Below, piece after piece: positions 43,376 to 52,244 of a stretch of 61,188 nucleotides of DNA. Under the pieces are notes generated by a model, which made no database searches, had not been told where the DNA came from, and saw only the letters and a program-made list of their open reading frames with translations. The number at the start of each line of letters is the position of its first letter. Position 1 is the first letter of the stretch. The translations under genes and the position numbers were made by a program. Source of the DNA: Caldivirga sp. MU80 (lineage in GTDB: Archaea; Thermoproteota; Thermoprotei; Thermoproteales; Thermocladiaceae). Location: assembly GCF_001663375.1 (NCBI RefSeq), contig NZ_LCTF01000010.1, positions 1 through 61,188 of the forward strand, read 5' to 3'.

Positions 43376-44211
43376 AGATAGCCACAGACCTATGGCATAG
43401 GAGGGGTTACGACATCGCCGGCGAGCTTAGGTTAATTAAAGACGCTGGGTTCGACGGTGTCGAGTTCACCTTCTCTGAGGCTAATGAGAATGCACCAATG
43501 GTCTCGGATAGGGGTTACCTGAGGATTGAGCATGCCGTTGATGATGCCAGGCTGCTGCATAAGGCTGTGGTGGATGTGGGACTTGAGGTTCATAGCGTCA
43601 GGAGTGGGTTACTTTGGAGGTACCCGTTAACATCACCCGACCCTGGCATTAGGGGGAGGGCTGTTGAAATAATCATGAGGGAGCTTGAGGCATGCAGTAT
43701 TCTAGGGGCCACGGCACTACTGATAGTGCCTGGGGTTGTTAACGAGAACATCCCCTACGATGAGGCCTATAGGTTGTCCCAGGAGTCCCTTAGGAGGGTT
43801 GTTGGGAGGGCTGAGGATTTAGGGGTTACACTCGCCATCGAGAATGTATGCAGCAACTTCCTGTTAAGCCCCCTTGAATTCGCCAGGTTCATTGATGAGT
43901 TAGGTAGCCCAGTTGTCGGGGCTTACCTGGATATTGGCAATGTTATGGATTGTAGGTTGGGTTACCCACAGCATTGGGTTAGGGTGCTTGGGGGTAGGGT
44001 TAAGAGGGTTCATATTAAGGACTACAGTGTTAGCCTTAGGGGTATAGTTGACCTGTTTAATGGTGATGTTGATTGGCGTGCGGTGATGAGGGAGTTGAGG
44101 GGTATAAACTACAACGGCTACTTAACCGCTGAGCTGCACCCATTCAACATGGCCTATGAACTCTACTTTAGGCAGTTGGCCGAGAAGATGAGAATGCTCA
44201 TAAACCTTTAG
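43372..44211 (+). CDS. Sugar isomerase/epimerase (xylose isomerase-like TIM barrel)
   Basis: 279 residues of the AP endonuclease-2/xylose-isomerase-like barrel. Strand ends carry the expected metal ligands: Glu in TLAIENV, Asp in GAYLDIGN, His in VHIKDYS, and Glu in GYLTAELHP. Overlaps the upstream oxidoreductase gene (ATGA-type), so the two act in one pathway, probably 3-keto sugar or inositol-like metabolism. Substrate undetermined. Confidence 0.83.
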   Translation: MKIATDLWHRRGYDIAGELRLIKDAGFDGVEFTFSEANENAPMVSDRGYLRIEHAVDDARLLHKAVVDVGLEVHSVRSGLLWRYPLTSPDPGIRGRAVEIIMRELEACSILGATALLIVPGVVNENIPYDEAYRLSQESLRRVVGRAEDLGVTLAIENVCSNFLLSPLEFARFIDELGSPVVGAYLDIGNVMDCRLGYPQHWVRVLGGRVKRVHIKDYSVSLRGIVDLFNGDVDWRAVMRELRGINYNGYLTAELHPFNMAYELYFRQLAEKMRMLINL

Positions 44212-44227
44212 GCATGGTGGGCGTTTA

Positions 44228-45361
44228 ATGGGTAGATTTGTTGGGGTTGGTTTAATTGGGCACGGTTTCATGGGTAGGGCCCATAGCCTAGCCTGGAGAA
44301 ACATCACCCTGTTCACGGATAGCCCACTAACCCCGGTGCTTAAGGCTGTTGCAGGTAGGAGTGAGGATGCGTTAAGGGGGTTTGCAGCCAGGTTTGGGTT
44401 TGAGAGGTATTACACGGACTACAGGTTGATGATTAAGGACCCGGGCATAGACATAATCGACAACGTAACCCCGAATTACATGCACGCTGAGCCAACTATT
44501 GAGGCTATGGAGGCTGGTAAGCATGTGATCGTTGAGAAGCCCATGGCGATGAACTCAAGGGAGGCTTACGAGATGGTTAGGGTGGCTGAGAGGACTGGTG
44601 TAATAAACATGGTTGCACACAATTACAGGTTCGTACCAGCCATAGTGCTGGCTAGGCAGTTGATAGGCAGTGGTTCATTGGGTAGGATCTACCACTTCAG
44701 GGCCCTTTACCTACAGCAGAGCCTAGCAAACCCGGAGGCCCCCATGACGTGGAGGCTTAGGAGGGAGTACGCTGGATACGGCACCATAGCGGACCTAGGA
44801 AGCCACGTGATTGACTTGGCCAGGTACCTGATTGGTGAGGTTATTAGCGTCAACGGTACACTATACACCTTCAACAGATTTAGGGTTAACCAGGCCACTG
44901 GGGTTAGGGAGGAGGTTAACGTTGATGAGGGCTTCACCGCAATACTGAGGTTTGAGAATGGGGCATTTGGGCTCATTGAAGCCTCAAAGTTGGCCACTGG
45001 GCACTACAACTCACTCATAATTGAGGTTAACGGCAGTGAGGGCTCCATTAGGTTTGACCTGGAGAGGATTAATGAACTCGAGGTTCACCTAGCCAAGGAC
45101 GGTGAGTTAAGTGGCTTTAGGAGGATCCTGGTGACCCAAAGGACACACCCATACTTAAGGTTCTGGTGGCCACCTGGCCACGTGCTTGGTTGGGAACACA
45201 CCTTCACCCACGAGGTCTACCACTTCCTAACCAGGCTTGCCGAGGGTAAGGACGTTGCACCTGAGGCAGCCAACTTCAGGGATGGGTTAAGGGTTATGAG
45301 GATTATTGAGGCTATAGCCGAATCCTCGGAGAGGGGTACGTGGGTTAGCGTAACTGACTAG
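44228..45361 (+). CDS. Gfo/Idh/MocA-family oxidoreductase, second copy
   Basis: 377 residues. GLIGHGFMGRAHSLAW is the nucleotide-binding loop and VEKPMAMNSREA the lysine motif; HVIDLARYLIGE and the DEGFTAILRFENGA region are typical of the C-terminal domain. Only 16 bases separate it from the TIM-barrel gene, making a three-gene unit. The two oxidoreductases are clearly diverged from each other and need not use the same substrate. Confidence 0.87.
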   Translation: MGRFVGVGLIGHGFMGRAHSLAWRNITLFTDSPLTPVLKAVAGRSEDALRGFAARFGFERYYTDYRLMIKDPGIDIIDNVTPNYMHAEPTIEAMEAGKHVIVEKPMAMNSREAYEMVRVAERTGVINMVAHNYRFVPAIVLARQLIGSGSLGRIYHFRALYLQQSLANPEAPMTWRLRREYAGYGTIADLGSHVIDLARYLIGEVISVNGTLYTFNRFRVNQATGVREEVNVDEGFTAILRFENGAFGLIEASKLATGHYNSLIIEVNGSEGSIRFDLERINELEVHLAKDGELSGFRRILVTQRTHPYLRFWWPPGHVLGWEHTFTHEVYHFLTRLAEGKDVAPEAANFRDGLRVMRIIEAIAESSERGTWVSVTD

Positions 45362-46179
45362 GATTCAAACAAATCCCTGAGGTTTGACTCATAGTACTTA
45401 ATGAAGAACCTAAGGTCCATTATTGGGTCTGAATTGGGGTCCTCATACTCAATCACAACCCAACCATTGAAGCCACGACCCCTAAGGGTGGTTAGAATCC
45501 TCCTAATGTCTAAACTACCCTTACCGGGGACCTTAAACCTCCCAGCCACCTCACCCCAGTCGTTGGCTGGCTTAAGCGGGCTTGAGTCATCCTTAAGGTG
45601 AATGTAACCAATCCTACCACCCCACCTCTCAATGAAATCATACACGTTGATACCGGCCACTGATAGGTGGCCGATGTCTGGGTAAAGTTTAAACCTTGGT
45701 TCCGTCAGCTTCATGAGTAGGTTGATTTCATCCTCATTTTGGATGATGGTACCCCAGTGGTTATGCAGGCCAAGCTCAACATCACCACTCTTCTCAACCA
45801 TAATGTTAATCAACTCAGCCATAGCCCCAATATACCTCTCCTTATCCCCATCAAACAACCTAAACCTAGGTGGAGGACCAATTACAATGCTCCTCGCATT
45901 TAACCTAACAACCCTACTCCTAATAGTCTCAAAGTCCCTTAACAGGAACTCATGCTCCTCCCTAAGGTGAAACTTAGCTCCCCAGTAAACACCAGCCAGG
46001 CTCAAACTAAACATGCTTAACCTACGTGCAAAACCCTCAACATCACCAAAGGCCGTTAAGTGGGCTTGATTAACCTCAACACCCCTAAACGGGGTTGAGT
46101 GAAGTAGCGCAAGAGCCTCACCCAAACTCAAGTAACCACCCCTAACAAGACTAGCACCAACCTGAATACCCAAACGCAC
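45358..46179 (-). CDS. Sugar isomerase/epimerase (TIM barrel), second copy
   Basis: 273 residues, same fold as the gene at 43.4 kb but on the opposite strand and convergent with the oxidoreductase by a 4-base stop overlap. Metal ligands appear in VELGLHNHW, KLYPDIGHL, GYIHLKDD and WVVIEYEDP. The start is GTG at 46179 (the nearby ATG is out of frame). Likely partner of the sugar island. Confidence 0.82.
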   Translation of the reverse strand: MRLGIQVGASLVRGGYLSLGEALALLHSTPFRGVEVNQAHLTAFGDVEGFARRLSMFSLSLAGVYWGAKFHLREEHEFLLRDFETIRSRVVRLNARSIVIGPPPRFRLFDGDKERYIGAMAELINIMVEKSGDVELGLHNHWGTIIQNEDEINLLMKLTEPRFKLYPDIGHLSVAGINVYDFIERWGGRIGYIHLKDDSSPLKPANDWGEVAGRFKVPGKGSLDIRRILTTLRGRGFNGWVVIEYEDPNSDPIMDLRFFIKYYESNLRDLFES

Positions 46180-46278
46180 ATTAAGCCTCCAGTAATCGGA
46201 TTTTTTAACAATTACGGGTTAAGAATTAAAAAGAAACAAGGAGTTTAAAATTTTAATTAAAGCCAATGCCTAAACAAA

Positions 46279-48645
46279 TCACCTCCTTCTCATTACGATT
46301 ATTGCTGCTACTGCTGCTATTACGATGACTATGACTACTATTCCAATCACTAATGCTGTTGATATTACTGGTTTTGTTACGGTTACTGTTGTTACTGCTG
46401 TCGTGGTTGAGACTGCCATTGTGGTTACTGTGCTTGTTACTGTTGCCGTTGATGTAACAGTGCTAACAGCAGTAGTCGTCGTTGTTGTGGTGGTTGTAGT
46501 CGTTGTCGTAGTGGTGGTTGTTGATGTTGTTACTGGTGTGTATGTTGTGTGGAAGTATGAGGCAACACAAGCCTGCAACTCAGGATCAGGACTAGGCAAA
46601 CCAATGAAAGCAGCATACTGAGGATACCTAGTCCAAAGACTACCATTAATAATAGCCTCAGCCAAAGGAGGAACAACACCCTGAGGTGCGAAGCCACCTA
46701 AAACAAGTATATTATTCAATTCTGCCATTATTCCTAATTGAGCCCATTGATGCATTAGATTGTACGCAACTTCAGTATACTTAGGATTTGTGTAAGGTAA
46801 GCATGCCTTTATCCAATCCGCATCCACAACACTCTTAGGGTATGCCGCGGTTATTGACGCCACAGATATTTCAACACCAGGAACATAGTATTCGTACCAT
46901 GAGAACAATATCTTTATTAATTCTTCATACTCCCTACTTCCAGGTATTGCCGTCCTCATCGCATTATACCAGTTGGTTAAGTTGATGTAGCCGAATGTTG
47001 AGTTCACACACCAAATAATGGTACTGTTTGGTACCGGTAAATCAGTAGTATACGGCTTACAGTACCAACCGACTATGTGATTATCCTGTACCACGGGGTA
47101 CGCGAATGGCGTTACCTGGCCTGGCGCATTGCAGTAAACAGTATACGCCGCTGGGTGTGTCATTGTGAATTCCACGTCATAGGAGACCCATAGTGAATTA
47201 TAGCCTCCCTTATTTGAACCAGCAAAGAACCAATCTACCACTGCTGGTAATTGGCAGCTGGATACTTGAGTTGAATATGTACCTGTCTCAAGTGTTGTTA
47301 TCTTAGTTGGTATGCCAAATTCACTTAACCTTAATGCGGCAATCTGCGCCTGCGTAATCCAATTAACCATGTTGGATGATGCATACAGTGTTAATGTTAA
47401 TGGTGTTCCGTTTGGTAGGTACCATTGACCGTTTTTGTAATGCAAGCCAGCTGATTCAAGCAACTGGGCGGCGTAAGTCCAGTTAACGGTGTAATTAATC
47501 ACAATGCTCCTAATACTCTCAGGGAAGGTCAAGTACAAACCAGGGGCAACGTTAGGAGCTGGGGCCGGGACATTAATCCAAACGGGATACGTAAGCCATG
47601 GCGGGCCCCATGCCGCCGCAGCCTCAGACCTATTTATGATGTAGAGGAAGGCTTGCCTAACTTGGGGAATATTGAATGGGTAATAATCTGGTATGGAGAT
47701 CCCGAAGATTGATAAGTCAGGTATGGCAAACCAGCCAAAACCAGGGGTACTATTTATGCCCTGTATGTACTTAGGCAAGCTAAATGCTATCCACTCTATG
47801 TAAACAGACTCCCCCTTTAATATTGCTGCGTATACATTGGAGGGCCCAGGGTTATTCCAGAGGACAACCTCAGGGTAGTACTGCCAGGTATGGAATGGCA
47901 ATATCTCATCCCATTCACTTAATAAATTAGGTGGTACTAGTTTTAGTGTGGCATAGGTCGGCCCTATCGACACTAGGTAGTATGGGCTTAAACCCCAGTA
48001 AGGCGGATTAAACTCTGTAATGTTAACCTGACCAAATCTAAGTGCCTGTGAGGCGTTCATAGACTTAAGTACCTCAACAATACCTCTCCACACAGGCCAT
48101 GGTGTACTTATTGTTTGAACTAGAATCCAGTACCACGCTGTTGGTGACCAGTAGTCGAAGTGTATTGATATTGTGTAGTTGTTGATGACTATGATGTCTT
48201 TGTCTGCGTTTTGTGGTGTTAGGTATGGGTAGAACCATCTGAAGGCCTTAACACCAATGTAGAACTCGGCGTAAACATCCCAGGCGGTGAAGGGTATCGT
48301 AGCCGAACCATTAAACCAATACAAACCACGCCTAAGGTAAATGATGACCGTGTGGTTATCTGGAAAAATAGTCCAATTCTCAGCCAAAACAGGCCACCAC
48401 TGACTAGTGGGATCACTATAATCGGCAAGAGGCATGTAGGTGAAGATTGGCCATCCTACGTAGTTCTGTGGTGTATATGGATTCCACATTCTAGCTGCTG
48501 GATTCCAAAACCAGCTAAAGTACGCAGTCTCAAAGGTTGGATCTAATGCATTAGCTTGCGCGTATGCTATGCTGGTCATTACTGCCATGACCACTGCGAT
48601 GATTGTTATTGATACCAGTACTAGTTTCCGTATACCCAGAGACAT
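46279..48645 (-). CDS. ABC transporter solute-binding protein, family 5, membrane-anchored
   Basis: 788 residues. A signal peptide (LVLVSITIIAVVMAVMTSIAYAQ) is followed by a large SBP_bac_5 domain (LAENWTIFPDNHTVIIYLRRGLYWFNG is the family strand). Near the end comes a run of about 18 Thr, a Ser/Thr/Val-rich stalk, and a C-terminal helix VIGIVVIVIVIAAVAAIIVMRRR. This anchor and glycosylation-prone Thr stalk is typical of crenarchaeal binding proteins, which capture oligosaccharides or peptides. The start is GTG/ATG-proximal at 48645, 26 bases from GTTTATAAAC. Permease and ATPase genes are not adjacent. Confidence 0.9.
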   Translation of the reverse strand: MSLGIRKLVLVSITIIAVVMAVMTSIAYAQANALDPTFETAYFSWFWNPAARMWNPYTPQNYVGWPIFTYMPLADYSDPTSQWWPVLAENWTIFPDNHTVIIYLRRGLYWFNGSATIPFTAWDVYAEFYIGVKAFRWFYPYLTPQNADKDIIVINNYTISIHFDYWSPTAWYWILVQTISTPWPVWRGIVEVLKSMNASQALRFGQVNITEFNPPYWGLSPYYLVSIGPTYATLKLVPPNLLSEWDEILPFHTWQYYPEVVLWNNPGPSNVYAAILKGESVYIEWIAFSLPKYIQGINSTPGFGWFAIPDLSIFGISIPDYYPFNIPQVRQAFLYIINRSEAAAAWGPPWLTYPVWINVPAPAPNVAPGLYLTFPESIRSIVINYTVNWTYAAQLLESAGLHYKNGQWYLPNGTPLTLTLYASSNMVNWITQAQIAALRLSEFGIPTKITTLETGTYSTQVSSCQLPAVVDWFFAGSNKGGYNSLWVSYDVEFTMTHPAAYTVYCNAPGQVTPFAYPVVQDNHIVGWYCKPYTTDLPVPNSTIIWCVNSTFGYINLTNWYNAMRTAIPGSREYEELIKILFSWYEYYVPGVEISVASITAAYPKSVVDADWIKACLPYTNPKYTEVAYNLMHQWAQLGIMAELNNILVLGGFAPQGVVPPLAEAIINGSLWTRYPQYAAFIGLPSPDPELQACVASYFHTTYTPVTTSTTTTTTTTTTTTTTTTTAVSTVTSTATVTSTVTTMAVSTTTAVTTVTVTKPVISTALVIGIVVIVIVIAAVAAIIVMRRR

Positions 48646-48821
48646 ACTCTACACTCATCCTTCTGGTTTATAAACTTTATTGCATTAATCATTCTACACA
48701 TATCAATATTTCCTTAGTTACTCCTAGTTAATTAATGTTGAATCTACACTACTAAATTAATACTTCTCTTCGCCTAACTGATTGAGGTAATGTTTTTAAA
48801 CCGGCTTATGTATTGCTGATT

Positions 48822-50882
48822 ATGGTTTCGTATACTTGTGGGGATGTTTTGCTTGGTGGTTTGCCTCTTGGTGGTGTTGGTGCTGGTGGTGTTGAGCTTG
48901 ATAACCTGGGTAGGTTGGTTAACGCTAGGTTTGCCAATAACTGGGCTTACCCTATTGGTGAACTTAGAGGTTTCCATATATTCATCAAGCCTAATGGTGA
49001 AAGGGGATTCTTCGTGCAGAGGAAAGTTAACGTGCTTGGTATGGGTGGTAGGGTTATTGACCTAGTCTTCGAGGGTCGTTGGCCATTCGCATGGCTAAGG
49101 GCAAGAAAAGGAAACATCGAGGTTGAGGTGGAGGCATTCACACCAATAATACCAGGAAACCTAAAAGACTCAACACTACCAGCCTTTGCACTGGCGATAA
49201 GAGTCAAGAGTGCCAATGCCCTAGTGGCCGTTTCAATGCCCAATGTTGTTGGCAATAACATGATTGGTAGGGTTAATAGGAGTGTTGGCAATGGTATCAT
49301 GTTCCTGAATAATAAGGCTGTTGAGACTGACCCAGCTAGGGGTAACATGACTCTGCTGGCTGATGGAAGCAGGTTCACCGTGGTCCAATACAACATTAAT
49401 GCTAAGCCTGAGTACGCGCTTAAGGCTAAGACCTGGAAGGGAACCTTTGAGAACCCCGAGCCCTGGGTCAGTATCGACTCTGGTAAGGTGCCCAGTGGTG
49501 AGGAGCCCCATGAGGCAAGTGGACTTTGGGATGACCCAGCGGGCCTAGTGGCCGTGGAGGTGCCCAGTGGTGGTGAGGCTAGGTTTGCGGTTTCCTGGTT
49601 CTTCAACAGCAGGTGGTTCCTGTACAACTACGACCACTACTACGAGAATTTCTTCAGGGATTCCCTTGAGGTCACCAGGTACATTCTGGACGAGTACGGT
49701 AGGCTTAGGTCCAGCACCCTTGATTGGCAGGAGAGGTTAATTGACCCATCACTGCCTGATTGGCTTAGGGACGCAGTAATAAACAGCACGTACATCCTCT
49801 CAACAAGCACGTGGCTAACCAAGGATGGTAGATTCACAATCTATGAGGCACCTGAGGTGTGCCCATGCCAAGGCACATTGGCAGCCCTATGCTATGAGGC
49901 TGGTTCACTACCCATCGTCCTACTCTTCCCCGAGCTTGAGAGGTCGTTCCTCAGGCTTTATGCAAACGCCATTAGGCCAGATGGCTACGTTCCACATAGC
50001 CTAGGCATACACTCAATCGACCACGTGGAGGACGGCACCACCGCCCCACCTCCCTGGAAGGACCTTAACCCAACCTTCATACTGCTAGCCTACAGGTACT
50101 ACAAGAGGACTGGCGACATCGAGCTGATTAAGGAAATATACCCAAAGCTTGTTAAGGCAATGGAGTGGGAGCTTAAACAAGACAAGGACGGCGATGGAGT
50201 ACCGGAGTTAAGCGGTGATGGGGATACTGGTTTCGACGCCATGTCTGTTAAGGGTGTTGATAGTTACACAACCAGCCTGTGGATAGCTGCGTTAATGGCT
50301 ATGGGTGAGCTAGCTAAGTTAATGAATGATGAGAGGATGGTTAAGATTGCCGAGGAGACCTTGGGTAAGGCTAGGAGGACCTACAGTGGGCTTTGGATTG
50401 GGGATAGGTTTAAGGCCTGGCAGGAACCCGACTTCGGCAAGGCATCATTCCTTGGGCAGGTCTTTGGTGAGTGGTGGAGCCTAATGCTCGAACTAGGCCA
50501 CGTCACTGATGAGGATAAGGTTAAGGCAGCCCTTAAGACAATCATCAGGGTTAACGGTGGTGCATCACCCTACACCACACCTAACTTAGTTGATGAGGAT
50601 AGGGGGATAGTTGACTACAGTCCCCAGACGTCGTCATCCTGGCCTAGGCTAGTCTTCGCAATGATGGCCGTTGCCAAGGAGCTTGGTGTGGATGGTTGGA
50701 TGGAGGTTGTTAGGAAGGAGTGGGATAATATCGTTAAGAGGGGGCTTGTGTGGAACCAACCATCGAGGATAGATGGGAGGACTGGTGAACCTGAGCCCAG
50801 GAGGTTCCTGGACCATTACATAGGCAGTGCAGCACTGTGGAGCTTCACGTACAAGTATGCATTGAGTAGGCTGAGGGGTTGA
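48822..50882 (+). CDS. GH116 beta-glycosidase (GBA2-like)
   Basis: 686 residues. The N-terminal beta domain begins with GGLPLGGVGAGGVEL, the family opening; the C-terminal part is an (alpha/alpha)6 barrel. The nucleophile Glu342 lies in TIYEAPEVCPCQG and the acid/base Asp in GDGDTGFDAM (about 468-472), as in the Sulfolobus beta-glucosidase/beta-xylosidase of this family. ATG at 48822 lies 26 bases from TTTTTAAAC, preferred to TTG at 48813. No signal peptide, so it acts inside on imported glycosides. It is followed closely by the sugar-acid dehydratase. Confidence 0.9.
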   Translation: MVSYTCGDVLLGGLPLGGVGAGGVELDNLGRLVNARFANNWAYPIGELRGFHIFIKPNGERGFFVQRKVNVLGMGGRVIDLVFEGRWPFAWLRARKGNIEVEVEAFTPIIPGNLKDSTLPAFALAIRVKSANALVAVSMPNVVGNNMIGRVNRSVGNGIMFLNNKAVETDPARGNMTLLADGSRFTVVQYNINAKPEYALKAKTWKGTFENPEPWVSIDSGKVPSGEEPHEASGLWDDPAGLVAVEVPSGGEARFAVSWFFNSRWFLYNYDHYYENFFRDSLEVTRYILDEYGRLRSSTLDWQERLIDPSLPDWLRDAVINSTYILSTSTWLTKDGRFTIYEAPEVCPCQGTLAALCYEAGSLPIVLLFPELERSFLRLYANAIRPDGYVPHSLGIHSIDHVEDGTTAPPPWKDLNPTFILLAYRYYKRTGDIELIKEIYPKLVKAMEWELKQDKDGDGVPELSGDGDTGFDAMSVKGVDSYTTSLWIAALMAMGELAKLMNDERMVKIAEETLGKARRTYSGLWIGDRFKAWQEPDFGKASFLGQVFGEWWSLMLELGHVTDEDKVKAALKTIIRVNGGASPYTTPNLVDEDRGIVDYSPQTSSSWPRLVFAMMAVAKELGVDGWMEVVRKEWDNIVKRGLVWNQPSRIDGRTGEPEPRRFLDHYIGSAALWSFTYKYALSRLRG

Positions 50883-50922
50883 GGTGGTTGAATGCTTAAA
50901 AATACCACTCAGTATACTTTCC

Positions 50923-52107
50923 ATGTCCACGATCCTCGAGGTTGAGCCGCATATACTTCACAGGCCCGGCGAGGAAGGTTCGGCACCCTGGGCCTCATAT
51001 GTTCTGCTTGTTAAGGTGACAACTAAGGATGGTAGGGTTGGTTGGGGTGAGACCCTCAGTTCAATTAGGGTTAACTCGGTGGCTAAGATGGTTAAAGTAC
51101 TATCCTCAGTGATGAGGGGTAGGGATGTGTTTAACGTTGAGGGTAATAGGCTTGAGTGGTATAGGCAAGACTTCAACATGCCCATATCCATAGAGTCCAC
51201 GGCAGCCTACAGCGCCTTCGACATAGCCTCCTGGGACATAATAGGTAGGGAACTGGGTGAACCAATCCATAGACTGCTGGGTGGATTAACTAGGGATAGG
51301 GTTAGGGTTTACGCTAATGGGTGGTATGAGGGTGCCCAGAGACCTGAGGAATTTGCTGAAAAGGCCAGGGGGCTTGTTGAGAGAGGTTACACAGCCCTCA
51401 AATTCGACCCATTTGGCCAATACTTCGATACAATAGACGCCAGGGGCATTAGTGAGGCTGTGGAGAGGGTTAGGGCTGTTAGGGAGGCTGTGGGCGACCC
51501 CGTGGACATACTCATAGAGACCCATGGTAGGTTCAACGCTGAGTCGGCTATTAGGGCTGCGCAAGCCCTGGAGAGGTTCAACCCGCTGTTCATGGAGGAG
51601 CCCGTTCACCCAGAGGATATTGAGGGCTTGGTTAGGTTTAGGCAGGGCACTAGGGTTAGAGTTGCCCTAGGGGAGAGGATTATCAATAAGGGTAGCCTAA
51701 TCCAGTACCTGAAGCATGGCCTAGTCGACTACCTCCAAACTGACATAGGCCGTTTCGGTGGGTTAACCGAGGCCAGGAAGGCAGCCGCCATTGCCGAGGC
51801 CTTCAGCGTCCCCATGGCCTTCCACAACGCCAATGGGCCAATACTACACGCCGCCACCATTCAACTTGACGCAGCCATACCCAACTTCGCCCTCCAGGAA
51901 TCATTCTACGACCACTGGCCACAGTGGAAGAGGGACCTTATATATGACTCAATGCCCATTGTGAATGGGTACGTTAAGGTTCCGGGTAAGCCAGGCCTTG
52001 GGGTTGATGTTAATGAGAAGCTGATTGAGGAGCTTAAGGTAAATGAAGCTGAGGTTAAGGTTGAGGGCGCATTATCATGGGCCGTGAGGGGGACTGTTAG
52101 TGGATAA
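50923..52107 (+). CDS. Sugar-acid dehydratase (mandelate racemase/enolase superfamily)
   Basis: About 394 residues. Metal ligands follow the superfamily order: acidic residue in DILIETHGRF, Glu in FMEEPVHPED and Glu in RVALGERI; the catalytic His is in AFHNANGP. Gluconate, xylonate, arabinonate or galactonate are candidate substrates, and gluconate dehydratase of the branched Entner-Doudoroff pathway in Thermoproteus and Sulfolobus belongs here. The frame opens at 50884, but ATG at 50923 is 26 bases after CTTAAAAAT, so it probably has its own promoter just after the GH116 stop. Confidence 0.87.
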   Translation: MSTILEVEPHILHRPGEEGSAPWASYVLLVKVTTKDGRVGWGETLSSIRVNSVAKMVKVLSSVMRGRDVFNVEGNRLEWYRQDFNMPISIESTAAYSAFDIASWDIIGRELGEPIHRLLGGLTRDRVRVYANGWYEGAQRPEEFAEKARGLVERGYTALKFDPFGQYFDTIDARGISEAVERVRAVREAVGDPVDILIETHGRFNAESAIRAAQALERFNPLFMEEPVHPEDIEGLVRFRQGTRVRVALGERIINKGSLIQYLKHGLVDYLQTDIGRFGGLTEARKAAAIAEAFSVPMAFHNANGPILHAATIQLDAAIPNFALQESFYDHWPQWKRDLIYDSMPIVNGYVKVPGKPGLGVDVNEKLIEELKVNEAEVKVEGALSWAVRGTVSG

Positions 52108-52244
52108 AGTGTAACATGACTCCGCTAGGCAATACACCATGGTGTCTAACAAGAAGTAATCCCAAAACACCCGCCCAGGGCATTCTAATTGTATACTATC
52201 CTGCATTAATTAAGTAATATAAACCCTTAACCCCTACCTTTATT

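Noticed and set aside
46480-46560. Possible DNA microsatellite
   Set aside because: The codons vary, and the run lies in frame as a Thr stalk of the binding protein.
48947-49627. 226-codon minus-strand frame
   Set aside because: Antisense shadow of the GH116 gene, whose domains and catalytic residues are clear.
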